A stretch of 64,000 nucleotides of DNA, from assembly GCF_026343125.1 (NCBI RefSeq), contig NZ_JAPEMB010000001.1, forward strand, positions 3,601,501-3,665,500, in the 5' to 3' direction. The stretch's first letter is position 1; each line of letters begins with the position of its first letter. Below the pieces are notes generated by a model that ran no database searches, was not told the DNA's origin, and saw nothing but the letters and a program-made list of their open reading frames with translations. Below, piece after piece: positions 45,606 through 54,860 of the stretch. A program made the translations under genes and the position numbers. The stretch is from Streptomyces sp. NBC_00094 (GTDB taxonomy: Bacteria > Actinomycetota > Actinomycetes > Streptomycetales > Streptomycetaceae).

Positions 45606-46286
45606 TTACGCGCCGCCGCCGCCCGCGCGGACCAGGCCCGACTCGTACGCGAGGACCACGACCTGGACCCGGTCGCGCAGGCCCAGCTTGGTCAGGATCC
45701 GGCCCACGTGGGTCTTCACCGTCGCCTCCGAGAGGACCAGCCGGGCGGCGATCTCGCCGTTCGACAGGCCCTGCGCGACCAGCATCATCACCTCGCGCTC
45801 CCGGTCCGTGAGCCGCGCGAGCGCGCTGTCGACGGCCCGGGTCTCCTTGCCCGTCGACGGCAGCATCGGCGAGAAGCGGTCGAGCAGCCGACGGGTCGTC
45901 GAGGGCGCCACCACCGCGTCGCCGCTGTGCACCGAACGGATCGCGCCCAGCAGCTCCGCCGGCGGCACGTCCTTCAGCATGAAGCCGCTCGCGCCCGCCT
46001 TCAGCCCCGAGAACGCGTACTCGTCGAGGTCGAACGTGGTCAGGATCAGCACCTTGGGCGCGTCCGGCTGGGAGCAGATCCGCCGGGTCGTCTCCACCCC
46101 GTCCAGCTTCGGCATCCGCACGTCCATCAGAACGACGTCGACCGCCGTGGAGCGCAGCACCTCCAGCGCCTCCACGCCGTCGCCCGCCTCGGCCACGACC
46201 TCCATGTCCGGCTGGGCGGCGAGCACCATGCGGAAACCGGTGCGCAGCAGCACCTGGTCGTCGACGAGCATCACGCGGATGGACAT
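45606..46286 (-). CDS. NarL/LuxR-family response regulator
   Basis: A 226-residue response regulator. The receiver has VDDQ at 8-11 and phospho-acceptor Asp in VVLMDVRMPKLDG, and Lys in FMLKDVPP. The C-terminal LuxR helix-turn-helix is LTDREREVMMLVAQGLSNGEIAARL. It pairs with the histidine kinase encoded 96 bases upstream on the same strand. A short gap between the genes holds repeated GGGAGAGGTCG blocks. Targets unknown. Confidence 0.95.
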   Translation of the reverse strand: MSIRVMLVDDQVLLRTGFRMVLAAQPDMEVVAEAGDGVEALEVLRSTAVDVVLMDVRMPKLDGVETTRRICSQPDAPKVLILTTFDLDEYAFSGLKAGASGFMLKDVPPAELLGAIRSVHSGDAVVAPSTTRRLLDRFSPMLPSTGKETRAVDSALARLTDREREVMMLVAQGLSNGEIAARLVLSEATVKTHVGRILTKLGLRDRVQVVVLAYESGLVRAGGGGA

Positions 46287-46300
46287 GAGGTCAGTTCCTT

Positions 46301-46400
46301 AAAGGTCGTCAGCGGGCGGGAGAGGTCGTCACGGCGGGAGAGGTCGCCGGCGGGCGGCGGCTTCGTCGGTCAGCGGGCATCGTCAGTGAGCGGGCTTGAG
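46301..46400. repeat. Degenerate repeats after the histidine kinase stop codon
   Basis: GTCAGCGGGC, GGGAGAGGTCG (two copies) and GGTCAGCGGGCATCGTCAGTGAGCGGGC-type segments recur between the kinase stop (46383) and the response-regulator start. The kinase's last codons (CCCGCTCACTGACGA on the minus strand) are echoed by CCCGCTGACCGACGA downstream. Confidence 0.65.
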
Positions 46401-47585
46401 GGGGAGCAGGGCGCTGATGCGGAAGCCTCCGCCGGGACGAGGCCCCGCGTCCAGCGTGCCGCCGACCATGCCGACCCGCTCGCGCATGCCGATCAGACCG
46501 TGGCCCCTCCCGTCGGCGCCCCCGTCCTCGTACATCTCCTGCGGCGCACCGCGGCCGTCGTCCTCGACGAGCAGCCCGAGGCCGTCGTCGAAGTAGACCA
46601 GCCGGACACTCGCGCCGACGTCCGGCCCACCGTGCTTGCGGCTGTTCGTGAGGGCTTCCTGCACGATCCGGTACGCGGTGAGCTCCACGCCGCTGGGCAG
46701 CGGGCGCGGGCTCCCCTCGATCGCGAAGTCCACGGTGAGGCCGGCGCTGCGGACCTGCTCGACGAGGTCCTCGATCTGGCCCACGTCGGGCTGCGGCACG
46801 TACTCCCCGGCCTCCTGGTGCTCCCCGGTGCGCAGGATGCCGAGGAGGCGGCGCATCTCGGCGAGCGCCTGCCGGCCGGTGGTGGAGATGGTCTCCAGGG
46901 CCTGCTTCGCGGTCTCCGGGGAGGAGTCCATGACGTAGGCGGCGCCGTCGGCCTGGACCACCATCACCGACACGTTGTGCGCGACGACGTCGTGCAGCTC
47001 GCGGGCGATCCGGGCCCGCTCGGCGGCGACCGCGACCTTGGCCTGGGCCTCGCGCTCCTGCTCCAGGCGGGAGGCGCGCTCCTCCAGCTGCGCGAAGTAG
47101 GCGCGGCGGGTGCGGAGCGAGTCGCCGAGGACCCAGGCGAGCACGAACGGCACGGTCATGATGACCGTGAAGAAGATCTGGGCCGCGCCGGAGCCGGCGT
47201 CCTCCAAGGGCCATCGCAGCTGCGAGAGCGTGGAGGCGCCCAGTCCGCCGATGAGGGCGAGGCGGGAGGCCCAGCGGGGCCCGTCGTGCGCCGCGACCGT
47301 GAAGATGATCACGAGCATCGCGAAGTCGGCGATGAACGGCTGCAGGCCGAAGGCGAGCTGGGCGAGGCCGAGGGCGACCGAGAGCAGCAGCATCTTCTCG
47401 GGGGCACGTCGGCGCAGGGCCACGACCAGGGAGAAGAGCACGGAGACCACGCCGAACGCGAAGGGTTGTCCGACCGCCGGGGACATCGCCCCCACCCACA
47501 ACAGGGCGAACCCGAGGAGGACGACGGCCCAGAAGGTGTCGACGCCCGTCGGGTGTCTGCGGAGGAAGTCGTAGAGACGCTGCAC
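46383..47585 (-). CDS. Sensor histidine kinase (NarX/DesK-like, HisKA_3)
   Basis: A 400-residue membrane kinase beginning at GTG 47585. About five to six hydrophobic segments lie in residues 15-160 with little extracytoplasmic sequence, so it probably senses membrane state. The HisKA_3 motif is [19 protein letters not shown], and the ATPase region has [25 protein letters not shown] and [11 protein letters not shown]. The response-regulator gene follows it. Similar DesK-like pairs respond to envelope or membrane stress. Confidence 0.93.
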   Translation of the reverse strand: MQRLYDFLRRHPTGVDTFWAVVLLGFALLWVGAMSPAVGQPFAFGVVSVLFSLVVALRRRAPEKMLLLSVALGLAQLAFGLQPFIADFAMLVIIFTVAAHDGPRWASRLALIGGLGASTLSQLRWPLEDAGSGAAQIFFTVIMTVPFVLAWVLGDSLRTRRAYFAQLEERASRLEQEREAQAKVAVAAERARIARELHDVVAHNVSVMVVQADGAAYVMDSSPETAKQALETISTTGRQALAEMRRLLGILRTGEHQEAGEYVPQPDVGQIEDLVEQVRSAGLTVDFAIEGSPRPLPSGVELTAYRIVQEALTNSRKHGGPDVGASVRLVYFDDGLGLLVEDDGRGAPQEMYEDGGADGRGHGLIGMRERVGMVGGTLDAGPRPGGGFRISALLPLKPAH

Positions 47586-47682
47586 GTCACCCAGAGTAGG
47601 GAAGGCCGATAGGTGCAGGGATCAACCGTGGGGTCGATCCTTGGCGACGGGCCCGTACTCCCCGAGGTGGAGACTGGGGCCC

Positions 47683-48681
47683 GTGACGGATGACGTGACG
47701 GGTGAGACGTGCCAGTGGCAGGGGTGGCGTGAGGCCACCGAACGGGCGCTGTACGGCCCGGGAGGCTTCTATCTGAGCCCCGAGGGCCCCGCGGGGCACT
47801 TCCGCACCTCGGTCCACGCGTCGCCGCTCTTCGCGGCGGCCGTGGCCCGGCTGCTCGGCGAGGTCGCGGAGGAGCTGGGAACGGCCGAGGTCGCGCTGGT
47901 GGACGTGGGTGCGGGGCGGGGCGAGCTGCTCACCGCGGTGCTCGCGGCGACGGAGGGTACGGAGCTCGTGGTCCGGGCGTACGCGGTCGAGCGTGCCGCC
48001 CGGCCGGCGGGTCTCGACCCGCGGATCACCTGGACCGACCGGCTTCCGGAGGGCGTGCGCGGGCTCCTCTTCGCGAACGAGTGGCTCGACAACGTCCCGG
48101 TGGACGTGGCCGAGGCGGACGCGGCGGGCGTCGCCCGGTACGTGGAGGTCCGCGCCGACGGTACGGAGCGGCTCGGCGCGGCCGTCTCGGGCGCGGACGC
48201 GGAGTGGCTGGCCCGCTGGTGGCCGCTGCGGGAGCCCGGTGCGCGGGCCGAGATCGGGCGGCCCCGGGACGAGGCGTGGGCGGCGGCGGTGGCCTCGCTC
48301 GCCGCGGGCCGCGCGGTGGCCGTCGACTACGCGCACGTACGGGACTCCCGGCCGCCCTTCGGAACCCTGACCGGCTTCCGCGCGGGCCGCGAGGTGCCCC
48401 CGGTCCCGGACGGCAGCTGCGACCTGACGGCCCACGTGGCCCTGGACGCGTGCGCGGCGGAGGCGGGCGACGGCCTCCTCGTCGAGCTCGTCACGCAGCG
48501 GGAGGCCCTGCGGCGGCTCGGGGTGTCCGGCGGGCGGCCGCCGCTCTCCCTCGCCTCGGCCGACCCCGTCGGCTACGTCCGCGCGCTCGCCTCCGCCGGC
48601 GAGGCCGCCGAACTCACCGCCCGCGGAGGCCTCGGCGACTTCCTCTGGCTGACCCGGCGGGTCCCTCCCGCCACCGGCTGA
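47683..48681 (+). CDS. SAM-dependent methyltransferase, MidA/NDUFAF7 family
   Basis: A 332-residue protein. The MidA signature is visible: [17 protein letters not shown], then [17 protein letters not shown], the SAM-binding [12 protein letters not shown] (73-84) and [14 protein letters not shown]. In mitochondria NDUFAF7 methylates an arginine of NDUFS2, the homologue of NuoD; this gene lies 34 bases upstream of a lone nuoD paralogue. The GTG at 47683 is preferred; a TTG at 47641 is possible but has no ribosome site. Target is inference. Confidence 0.88.
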   Translation: MTDDVTGETCQWQGWREATERALYGPGGFYLSPEGPAGHFRTSVHASPLFAAAVARLLGEVAEELGTAEVALVDVGAGRGELLTAVLAATEGTELVVRAYAVERAARPAGLDPRITWTDRLPEGVRGLLFANEWLDNVPVDVAEADAAGVARYVEVRADGTERLGAAVSGADAEWLARWWPLREPGARAEIGRPRDEAWAAAVASLAAGRAVAVDYAHVRDSRPPFGTLTGFRAGREVPPVPDGSCDLTAHVALDACAAEAGDGLLVELVTQREALRRLGVSGGRPPLSLASADPVGYVRALASAGEAAELTARGGLGDFLWLTRRVPPATG

Positions 48682-48715
48682 CCGGCGACCCGCGGGGCGG
48701 GGGATACTGTGCCGC

Positions 48716-49858
48716 ATGACGGAGACGACGGTCGGAATCGGCGGCGCGGCGGAGAGCACCGACATGGTGCTGAACATCGGACCGCAGCACCCCTCGACCC
48801 ATGGCGTGCTCCGCCTCCGCCTCGTGCTCGACGGCGAGGTGATCCAGCAGGCCGAGCCGGTGATCGGCTACATGCACCGGGGCGCCGAGAAGCTCTTCGA
48901 GGCGCGGGACTACCGGCAGATCATCATGCTGGCCAACCGTCACGACTGGCTCTCCGCCTTCTCCAACGAGCTCGGCGTCGTCATGGCCGTCGAGCGGATG
49001 CTGGGCATGGAGGTCCCCGAGCGCGCCGTGTGGACCCGTACGCTCCTCGCCGAGCTGAACCGGGTCCTCAACCACCTCATGTTCCTCGGCTCGTACCCTC
49101 TCGAACTGGGCGGGATCACCCCCGTCTTCCACGCCTTCCGGGAGCGCGAGGAGCTCCAGGCCGTGATGGAGGAGGTCTCCGGCGGCCGGATGCACTACAT
49201 GTTCAACCGGGTCGGCGGCCTCAAGGAGGACCTGCCGGCCGGCTGGCTGGGGCGGGCGCGGCAGGCCGTCGCGGACGTGCGGTCGCGGATGGACGTGTAC
49301 GACCGGCTGGTCCTCGGCAACGAGATCTTCCGGGGCCGTACGCGCGGGGTCGGCGTCCTGTCGCAGGCCGCGGTCCACGCGTACGGGGTGTCCGGGCCGA
49401 TCGCCCGCGCCTCGGGCGTCGACTTCGACCTGCGCCGCGACGAGCCGTACCTCGCCTACGGGGAGCTCCAGGACACCCTGCGGGTCGCCGTGCGCGAGGA
49501 GGGCGACTGCCTGGCCCGCTTCGAGTGCCTGCTCGACCAGACGCACAACTCCCTGGACCTGGCGGACGCCTGCCTGGACCGGATGGCCGAGCTGCCGCAG
49601 GGCCCGATCAACCAGCGGCTGCCGAAGGTCCTGAAGGCGCCGGAGGGCCACACGTACGCCTGGACCGAGAACCCGCTCGGCGTCAACGGCTACTACCTGG
49701 TGTCGAAGGGCGAGAAGACCCCGTACCGGCTGAAGCTCCGCTCGGCCTCGTTCAACAACATCCAGGCGCTGGTCGAGCTGCTGCCGGGGACGCTCGTCGC
49801 CGACATGGTCGCGATCCTCGGCTCGCTGTTCTTCGTCGTCGGCGACATCGACAAGTAG
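48716..49858 (+). CDS. nuoD: NADH-quinone oxidoreductase subunit D paralogue (NuoD)
   Basis: A 380-residue NuoD. Motifs include [28 protein letters not shown] (53-63), [13 protein letters not shown] residues and the quinone-site C-terminus. The full nuo operon is not present here, so this is a separate copy. It is encoded with a MidA-type methyltransferase, and the shared operon suggests methylation of the HRG arginine at residue 55. A 28-bp palindrome follows the stop. Confidence 0.95.
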   Translation: MTETTVGIGGAAESTDMVLNIGPQHPSTHGVLRLRLVLDGEVIQQAEPVIGYMHRGAEKLFEARDYRQIIMLANRHDWLSAFSNELGVVMAVERMLGMEVPERAVWTRTLLAELNRVLNHLMFLGSYPLELGGITPVFHAFREREELQAVMEEVSGGRMHYMFNRVGGLKEDLPAGWLGRARQAVADVRSRMDVYDRLVLGNEIFRGRTRGVGVLSQAAVHAYGVSGPIARASGVDFDLRRDEPYLAYGELQDTLRVAVREEGDCLARFECLLDQTHNSLDLADACLDRMAELPQGPINQRLPKVLKAPEGHTYAWTENPLGVNGYYLVSKGEKTPYRLKLRSASFNNIQALVELLPGTLVADMVAILGSLFFVVGDIDK

Positions 49859-49864
49859 GCCCCG

Positions 49865-49892
49865 CCCAGGGCCTGTCCGGACAGGCCCTGGG
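49865..49892 (+). terminator. 28-bp perfect palindrome after nuoD
   Basis: CCCAGGGCCTGTCC directly followed by GGACAGGCCCTGGG, six bases after the nuoD stop and between convergent genes; a likely terminator. Confidence 0.75.
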
Positions 49893-49969
49893 TTCAGGCG
49901 CGACGCCTCACGACGAAGTCGCGCCGCTCCCTGCCGGGGCGCCGGCCGGGAGCGCGCCGAGGCGGTGCG

Positions 49970-51118
49970 TCACGAGTTGACCGCGCCGCGCAGTTCGGCG
50001 AGGTCGAGCTGCTCGGTCTCGTCGTGCGCGGTCAGGTCGATGACCTGGCCGATCGCCCGGGGCAGCACGGGCGTGGCGGCCGGCGGGACGACGAGCGGGG
50101 TCTCGGCGGCGAGGGCCTCTTCGAGGACCTCCTCGCCCACGACGTCGGCGAGGTCCGTGTGCTGCACGGCCTCGATGGCCGCCGCGACCTTCTGCGTACC
50201 GAAGAAGTCGAAGCCGCCCTCGGGGCGCGGGACGGGCCTGCGGGCCGCGTACGGGACGATCGCCGCCGCCATCGGAACCGCCGGCATGGCCGCGATCCCC
50301 GCGGGCGGGACACGCACGGGCGCGGAAGCAGCGGAGGCGGGGGCGGACGCCTGCTCCTCCCCGGACGCGGAGGGCGCCGCGGGCAGTGCCGCCGGCGTCG
50401 TGGCGGCGGCGAGGGCGGGGGCGGCCGTACGGCTGTGCTGTTCGGTTCCGGCGGCCGCCGCGTGCTTCCCCTGCGGCTCCTCCGTCTCACGGGCCCGCTC
50501 GGCGAGGTCCCGCGCGCGGGCCGCCTCCGCGATGCGCCGGGCGCGCTGGGCGGCAGCGTTGCGCGGAAGGTCACGGAGGGCCTCGGCGGCCTTGCGGTAC
50601 GACTCCGGGGTGGGCGTGGACCCGGCCGCCGGCAGCGCCTTCGGCTCGGCGCCGGTCGTGGCGGTCGCCTCCAGGGCCAGGACGCGGCGGCCCTCAAGGG
50701 CGCTGGCCCGCTCGGTCTCCGCGGTGGCGTACCGGCGGAGCAGGTCGGCGTGCTCGCCGCGCAGCCCGGCGAGCTCGACGCGCTTGGCGCGGAGCTTGGC
50801 GTCGAGCCGGGTCCGCAGCCCGCGGGACTCCTCCAGGTCGGACTCCAGCTCGGCGACCCGCTCGTCGGCCTTCCACTGGTCCGCGGTGCGGGCCCGGTCG
50901 AGCTCGGCGACGCGGACGCCGGCGCTCCGGTCCCAACTGCGCATGAGGACGGCACCGGTGACGGCCGCCGCCGCCGCGGCGACCGCGAGCAGCCTCACGG
51001 CCAGCAGATCGCCGGGCAGCCAGGCGGCCGCGGCGCACACGACCGCGGCGCCGGCGACCACGGAGGGCGGCAGCAGCTTGTGCAGAGGCGGGGAATGGCG
51101 GTGGCGTCCACGTGGCAT
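49970..51118 (-). CDS. Hypothetical membrane protein with coiled coil
   Basis: A 382-residue protein of unknown function. Two transmembrane helices (about 18-34 and 39-58) are followed by a charged coiled coil (about 62-145, RVAELDRARTADQWKADERV onward) and a long Ala/Pro-rich, probably disordered region. The conserved end contains PRPEGGFDFFGTQKVAAAIEAV and TDLADVVGEEVLEEAL. It is convergent with nuoD. The ATG at 51118 follows weak ribosome-binding sequence; upstream in-frame starts are less likely. Confidence 0.72.
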   Translation of the reverse strand: MPRGRHRHSPPLHKLLPPSVVAGAAVVCAAAAWLPGDLLAVRLLAVAAAAAAVTGAVLMRSWDRSAGVRVAELDRARTADQWKADERVAELESDLEESRGLRTRLDAKLRAKRVELAGLRGEHADLLRRYATAETERASALEGRRVLALEATATTGAEPKALPAAGSTPTPESYRKAAEALRDLPRNAAAQRARRIAEAARARDLAERARETEEPQGKHAAAAGTEQHSRTAAPALAAATTPAALPAAPSASGEEQASAPASAASAPVRVPPAGIAAMPAVPMAAAIVPYAARRPVPRPEGGFDFFGTQKVAAAIEAVQHTDLADVVGEEVLEEALAAETPLVVPPAATPVLPRAIGQVIDLTAHDETEQLDLAELRGAVNS

Positions 51119-51248
51119 GGCCTGAAATTTACCGTGAGTAGGCGCCATGTGGGGTGTCGGCCCGGCAATCTCTTGGCCACTTCTCGCCATAAGAAGTGGC
51201 CATGAACCGTTCCGGTTCCGTTTCGGGCCGACCCCCCTCTCCCACGAC

Positions 51249-52259
51249 CTACTTGTTGAGCAGCCCCTTCGCCGTCAGGTACTCCTTCGCGACGTCCTCC
51301 GGCTTGGCCCGCTCGGCATCCACCTTGCGGTTCAGTTCGGCGAGATCCGCTGTGGTGAGCACCGCCGTGAGCTTGTCGAGGGCGGTCGCGATCTCGGGGG
51401 CGCCGGCGTCCTTCGCGTTGACCACGGGCAGGACGTTGTCGGCGTTCTGCAGCTTCTTGTCGTCCTCCAGGAAGACGAGGCCGAAGCTGTCGATCGTGGC
51501 GTCCGTGGTGGTCGTCAGGACGAGCTGGTCCACCCCGTCCTTGACGGCCTGCTTGGCCTGCGGGGTCCCGACCCCCTTGGGGTCGATGCCGGCCACGTCG
51601 ATCCCGTACGCCTTCTTCAGACCGGGCGCGCAGAACGGCCGCACCGCGCATTCGTCACCGGCCGCGATCTTCACCTTGAGCTTCGCGCGGCCGAGATCGG
51701 AAAGCGTCGTCAGCTTGTTCTTCTCGGCGAATTCCCTGGTCACCGCGAACGCGTTCTGATCGACCGCGCCACCGACCGCGAGCACCTTCAGTCCGCGCGG
51801 TTCGGCCAGCTTCCGCAGGGCCTCGACCGTGGCGGCCGCGTCGCCGCTCGCGACCGGCTTCTCCTCGGGCGCCTTCGGGCCGTTCACCTTCGCGTTGAGG
51901 AATTCCGCGATCGTCGCCGCGTATTCCGGTACGACGTCTATCTCGCCGCTCTCCAGGGAGGGCTCGTACAGTTCACGGTTCTTCACAGTGGTGACGGATA
52001 CGGAGTATCCGGCGGCCCGCAGCGACTGGGCGTACAGCTCGGCGAGCACCTTCGACTCCGTGAAGGCCGCCGCGCCCACGACCAGCGAGCCCTTCTCCCC
52101 GCCGGCGGACGCGTCGCCGGCGCTGCCGGAGTCCTTCTGCTTGCCCCCCTCCAGGCTTTCACCACCGCACGCGGCGAGCGCGACGGCCAGCGCCGTCGTT
52201 CCCAGCACCGCACCCGCGATACGCGAGACCCTGTTCACAAGACCACCCATCTCATTCAT
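51249..52259 (-). CDS. Glycine betaine/choline ABC transporter substrate-binding lipoprotein (OpuC type)
   Basis: A 336-residue lipoprotein. The signal ends in the lipobox ALAAC (Cys near 31). The mature domain is of the OpuAC/type-2 periplasmic-binding family: VVGAAAFTESKVLAELYAQSL, then ELYEPSLESGEIDVVPEYAATI, characteristic of OpuBC/OpuCC proteins that bind betaine, choline or related compatible solutes. It is last in a row behind two permease genes on the same strand, with the ATPase divergent. Confidence 0.9.
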   Translation of the reverse strand: MNEMGGLVNRVSRIAGAVLGTTALAVALAACGGESLEGGKQKDSGSAGDASAGGEKGSLVVGAAAFTESKVLAELYAQSLRAAGYSVSVTTVKNRELYEPSLESGEIDVVPEYAATIAEFLNAKVNGPKAPEEKPVASGDAAATVEALRKLAEPRGLKVLAVGGAVDQNAFAVTREFAEKNKLTTLSDLGRAKLKVKIAAGDECAVRPFCAPGLKKAYGIDVAGIDPKGVGTPQAKQAVKDGVDQLVLTTTTDATIDSFGLVFLEDDKKLQNADNVLPVVNAKDAGAPEIATALDKLTAVLTTADLAELNRKVDAERAKPEDVAKEYLTAKGLLNK

Positions 52260-52280
52260 CGGCTTCCGTAGGTCGTTCAG

Positions 52281-52967
52281 TCATTTCGATGCGCGTGCAC
52301 GCGCCGGGCCCGCGAGCAGCCGGTCCGCGCCCGCGAGCACGCCCTCCACCAGGAGCGCGAGCAGCGCCACGAGCACCGCGCCCGCGACCACCTGAGCCGT
52401 GTCGTAGAGGGCGAAGCCGGCCGTGATGATCCGGCCCAGACCGCCCTGGCCGACCATCGCCGCGACCGTCGCCGTCGCGACCACCTGCACCGCGGCCGAA
52501 CGCACCCCCGTCATCACCACCGGCCTGGCCAGTGGCAGTTCGACCCGGAAGAAGACCTGACCGCCCGTCATCCCCATGCCCCGTGCGGCCCGCACCGCGG
52601 CCCGGTCCACCTCCCGCACCCCCACGTACGCGTTGGTGAGGAGCGGCGGTATCGCGAACAGCACCAGGGCGACGACGGTCGGCACGTACCCGGCGTTCCG
52701 CAGGGGCGAGACCATGAACAGGGCCAGCACCGCGAAGACGGGGACGGCCCGGCCGACGTTGGACACGTTCACCGCGAGCGCCCCGCCCCGGCCGAGGTGG
52801 CCGAGCCGGAGTCCGAGCGGCAGCGCGATCGCCGAGGCGATCAGCAGGGCCGCCCCGCTCACGTACACGTGCTCCGCGAGCCGCTGCCCGATGCCCTCCT
52901 CACCGGTCCAGTGCGTGCCGGTGGTGAGCCAGGACCAGGCGTCCGTCAGAACCCCCACCTCACGCAC
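52281..52967 (-). CDS. OpuC-type ABC transporter permease
   Basis: A 228-residue membrane protein of the betaine-importer permease family, with about five helices and the EAA-type motif ARGMGMTGGQVFFRVELPLARP. The GTG at 52967 overlaps the upstream permease stop by 8 bases; a GTG at 52958 is the alternative. It probably forms a heterodimer with the next permease. The binding-protein gene lies 21 bases downstream. Confidence 0.88.
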   Translation of the reverse strand: MREVGVLTDAWSWLTTGTHWTGEEGIGQRLAEHVYVSGAALLIASAIALPLGLRLGHLGRGGALAVNVSNVGRAVPVFAVLALFMVSPLRNAGYVPTVVALVLFAIPPLLTNAYVGVREVDRAAVRAARGMGMTGGQVFFRVELPLARPVVMTGVRSAAVQVVATATVAAMVGQGGLGRIITAGFALYDTAQVVAGAVLVALLALLVEGVLAGADRLLAGPARARASK

Positions 52968-53646
52968 CCCCCGGCGCGGTCCGTATCCGGGCCCAGGGCG
53001 TGAGGAGCCGCTGGAGTCCCAGGAGCAGCAGGTCGGCGGCGACCGCGAGCAGCACGCACAGCACGGAGGCGGCGAGCACCTGCGCCTTGAAGAAGGTCGG
53101 CAGCGCGTCCTCGATGAGATTGCCGAGCCCGCCACGCCCGACGACCGAACCGACCGTCGTGAGCGCGATCGTGGAGACCGTCGCCATCCGTACGCCGGCC
53201 ATCAGGACCGGCAGCGCCAGCGGGAGTTCGACCTGCCACAGCAGCCGCCACGACCCGTACCCCATGCCCCGGGCGGCCTCGCGCGTCTCGGCCGGCACGG
53301 CGTCGAGCCCGGCCAGCGCGTTCCGCACGAGGATCGTCAGCGCGTACAGCACGAGGCCGGTGACCACGAGCGCCGCCGAGAGCCCGAAGACGGGCAGCAG
53401 CAGCGAGAACATCGCGAGCGACGGAACCGTGTAGAGCAGGGTCGTCAGCCCGAGGACCGGACCCGCGAACCGCGGCCTGGCCCGCACGAGCAGGGCCAGC
53501 GGCACCGCGACGAGAAGGGCGAGGAGCACGGACACGACCGTGATTCCCACATGCTGGAGGGTCGCCTCCGTCAGCTCCTCGCTGCGCGTGCGCAGGTACT
53601 CGCCGCAGATCCAGTCGTTGGTGACCAGACAGTTCGGCGTGCTCAT
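52960..53646 (-). CDS. OpuC-type ABC transporter permease
   Basis: A 228-residue membrane permease with about six helices. The EAA motif is AARGMGYGSWRLLWQVELPLALP. The N-terminal STPNCLVTNDWICGEY matches the OpuC permease family, which has a short periplasmic N-terminus. It heads the leftward operon; the ATPase gene starts 145 bases away in the other direction, so the shared region should carry both promoters. Confidence 0.9.
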   Translation of the reverse strand: MSTPNCLVTNDWICGEYLRTRSEELTEATLQHVGITVVSVLLALLVAVPLALLVRARPRFAGPVLGLTTLLYTVPSLAMFSLLLPVFGLSAALVVTGLVLYALTILVRNALAGLDAVPAETREAARGMGYGSWRLLWQVELPLALPVLMAGVRMATVSTIALTTVGSVVGRGGLGNLIEDALPTFFKAQVLAASVLCVLLAVAADLLLLGLQRLLTPWARIRTAPGGA

Positions 53647-53791
53647 CCGCCCCTCCCCCCGGGTCGTCCGCCCGCTCCGAACGTTTGTCTGACGACCCTA
53701 ACCCCCGCCGCCGACAATCACCCGGATCCGCCACAATGCGGCAACACGCCCTTCACACACCCCCGGTGTCCAGGGGTCAGAATGGGGAACC

Positions 53792-54784
53792 ATGATCCGG
53801 TTCGAGAACGTGACCAAGCGGTACGAGGACGGCACGACCGCCGTCGACGACCTCTCCTTCGAGGTCGCCGAGGGCGAACTCGTCACCCTGGTCGGGCCGT
53901 CCGGCTGCGGCAAGACGACCACGATGATGATGGTGAACCGGCTCGTCGAACCGACCTCGGGCCGCGTCCTCGTCGACGGCCGCGACATCGCCGGCGTCGA
54001 CCCGGTCGCCCTGCGCCGCAAGATCGGTTACGTCATCCAGCAGGTCGGGCTCTTCCCCCACCGCACCGTCCTCGACAACACCGCGACCGTCCCCGCCCTT
54101 CTCGGCTGGAAGAAGGCCGCCGCCCGCGCCCGCGCCGCCGAACTCCTCGACCTCGTCGGCCTCGACCCGGCCGTCCACGGCTCCCGCTACCCCGCCCAGC
54201 TCTCCGGCGGACAGCGCCAGCGCGTCGGCGTCGCCCGCGCGCTGGCCGCCGACCCGCCCGTCCTCCTCATGGACGAGCCCTTCGGCGCCGTCGACCCCGT
54301 CGTCCGCGAACGCCTCCAGAACGAGTTCCTCGCGCTCCAGGCCACCGTCCGCAAGACGGTCCTCCTCGTCACCCACGACATCGAGGAGGCCGTCCGCATG
54401 GGCGACCGCATGGCCGTCTACGGACACGGCCGCATCGAGCAGTTCGACACCCCCGCCACCGTGCTCGGCTCCCCCGCCACCCCGTACGTCGCGGACTTCG
54501 TCGGCAGCGACCGCGGGCTGAAGCGCCTCGCGGTCACCCCCGTCACCGAGGCCGACCTCGACCCGCTCCCGAAGGACGCCGGGACGAAGGCGGACGAGGC
54601 CGGAGCGGACAAGGCGGGCGCCCCCGCCCCCGTACCCCTCGGAACGTCCCTCAAGGACGCCCTCGCCGTGCTCCTCCAGCACGACACCGGCCACCTCACG
54701 GTCACCGACGCGACCGGCCGCCCCCTCGGCGTCCTCACCCCGGCGGGCGTCCACCGCGCCCTGCGCCGGGCCACCGTGGAATAG
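53792..54784 (+). CDS. OpuC-type ABC transporter ATP-binding protein
   Basis: A 330-residue ATPase. Walker A GPSGCGKTTT, signature LSGGQRQRVGVARAL, Walker B VLLMDEPFGAVDP and THDIEEAV are intact. The C-terminal 90 residues hold one CBS-like half (LKDALAVLLQHDTGHLTVTDATGRPLGVLTPAGVHRAL is its extent, in part) joined by an Ala/Lys/Asp-rich linker; CBS domains in OpuA-type transporters sense ionic strength. It is divergent from its own permeases, unlike the usual single operon. Confidence 0.92.
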   Translation: MIRFENVTKRYEDGTTAVDDLSFEVAEGELVTLVGPSGCGKTTTMMMVNRLVEPTSGRVLVDGRDIAGVDPVALRRKIGYVIQQVGLFPHRTVLDNTATVPALLGWKKAAARARAAELLDLVGLDPAVHGSRYPAQLSGGQRQRVGVARALAADPPVLLMDEPFGAVDPVVRERLQNEFLALQATVRKTVLLVTHDIEEAVRMGDRMAVYGHGRIEQFDTPATVLGSPATPYVADFVGSDRGLKRLAVTPVTEADLDPLPKDAGTKADEAGADKAGAPAPVPLGTSLKDALAVLLQHDTGHLTVTDATGRPLGVLTPAGVHRALRRATVE

Positions 54785-54806
54785 GCCCGGCACCGGCTCG
54801 CATCAA

Positions 54807-54829
54807 GCCGGCGTAGGCCCTACGCCGGC
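54807..54829. terminator. Hairpin between the ATPase gene and the convergent esterase gene
   Basis: Perfect 10-bp stem GCCGGCGTAG / CTACGCCGGC with loop GCC, between the stops at 54784 and 54861. Confidence 0.75.
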
Positions 54830-54860
54830 CCGCATCGAGCCGCCGCGGCATGGCCCGGCG

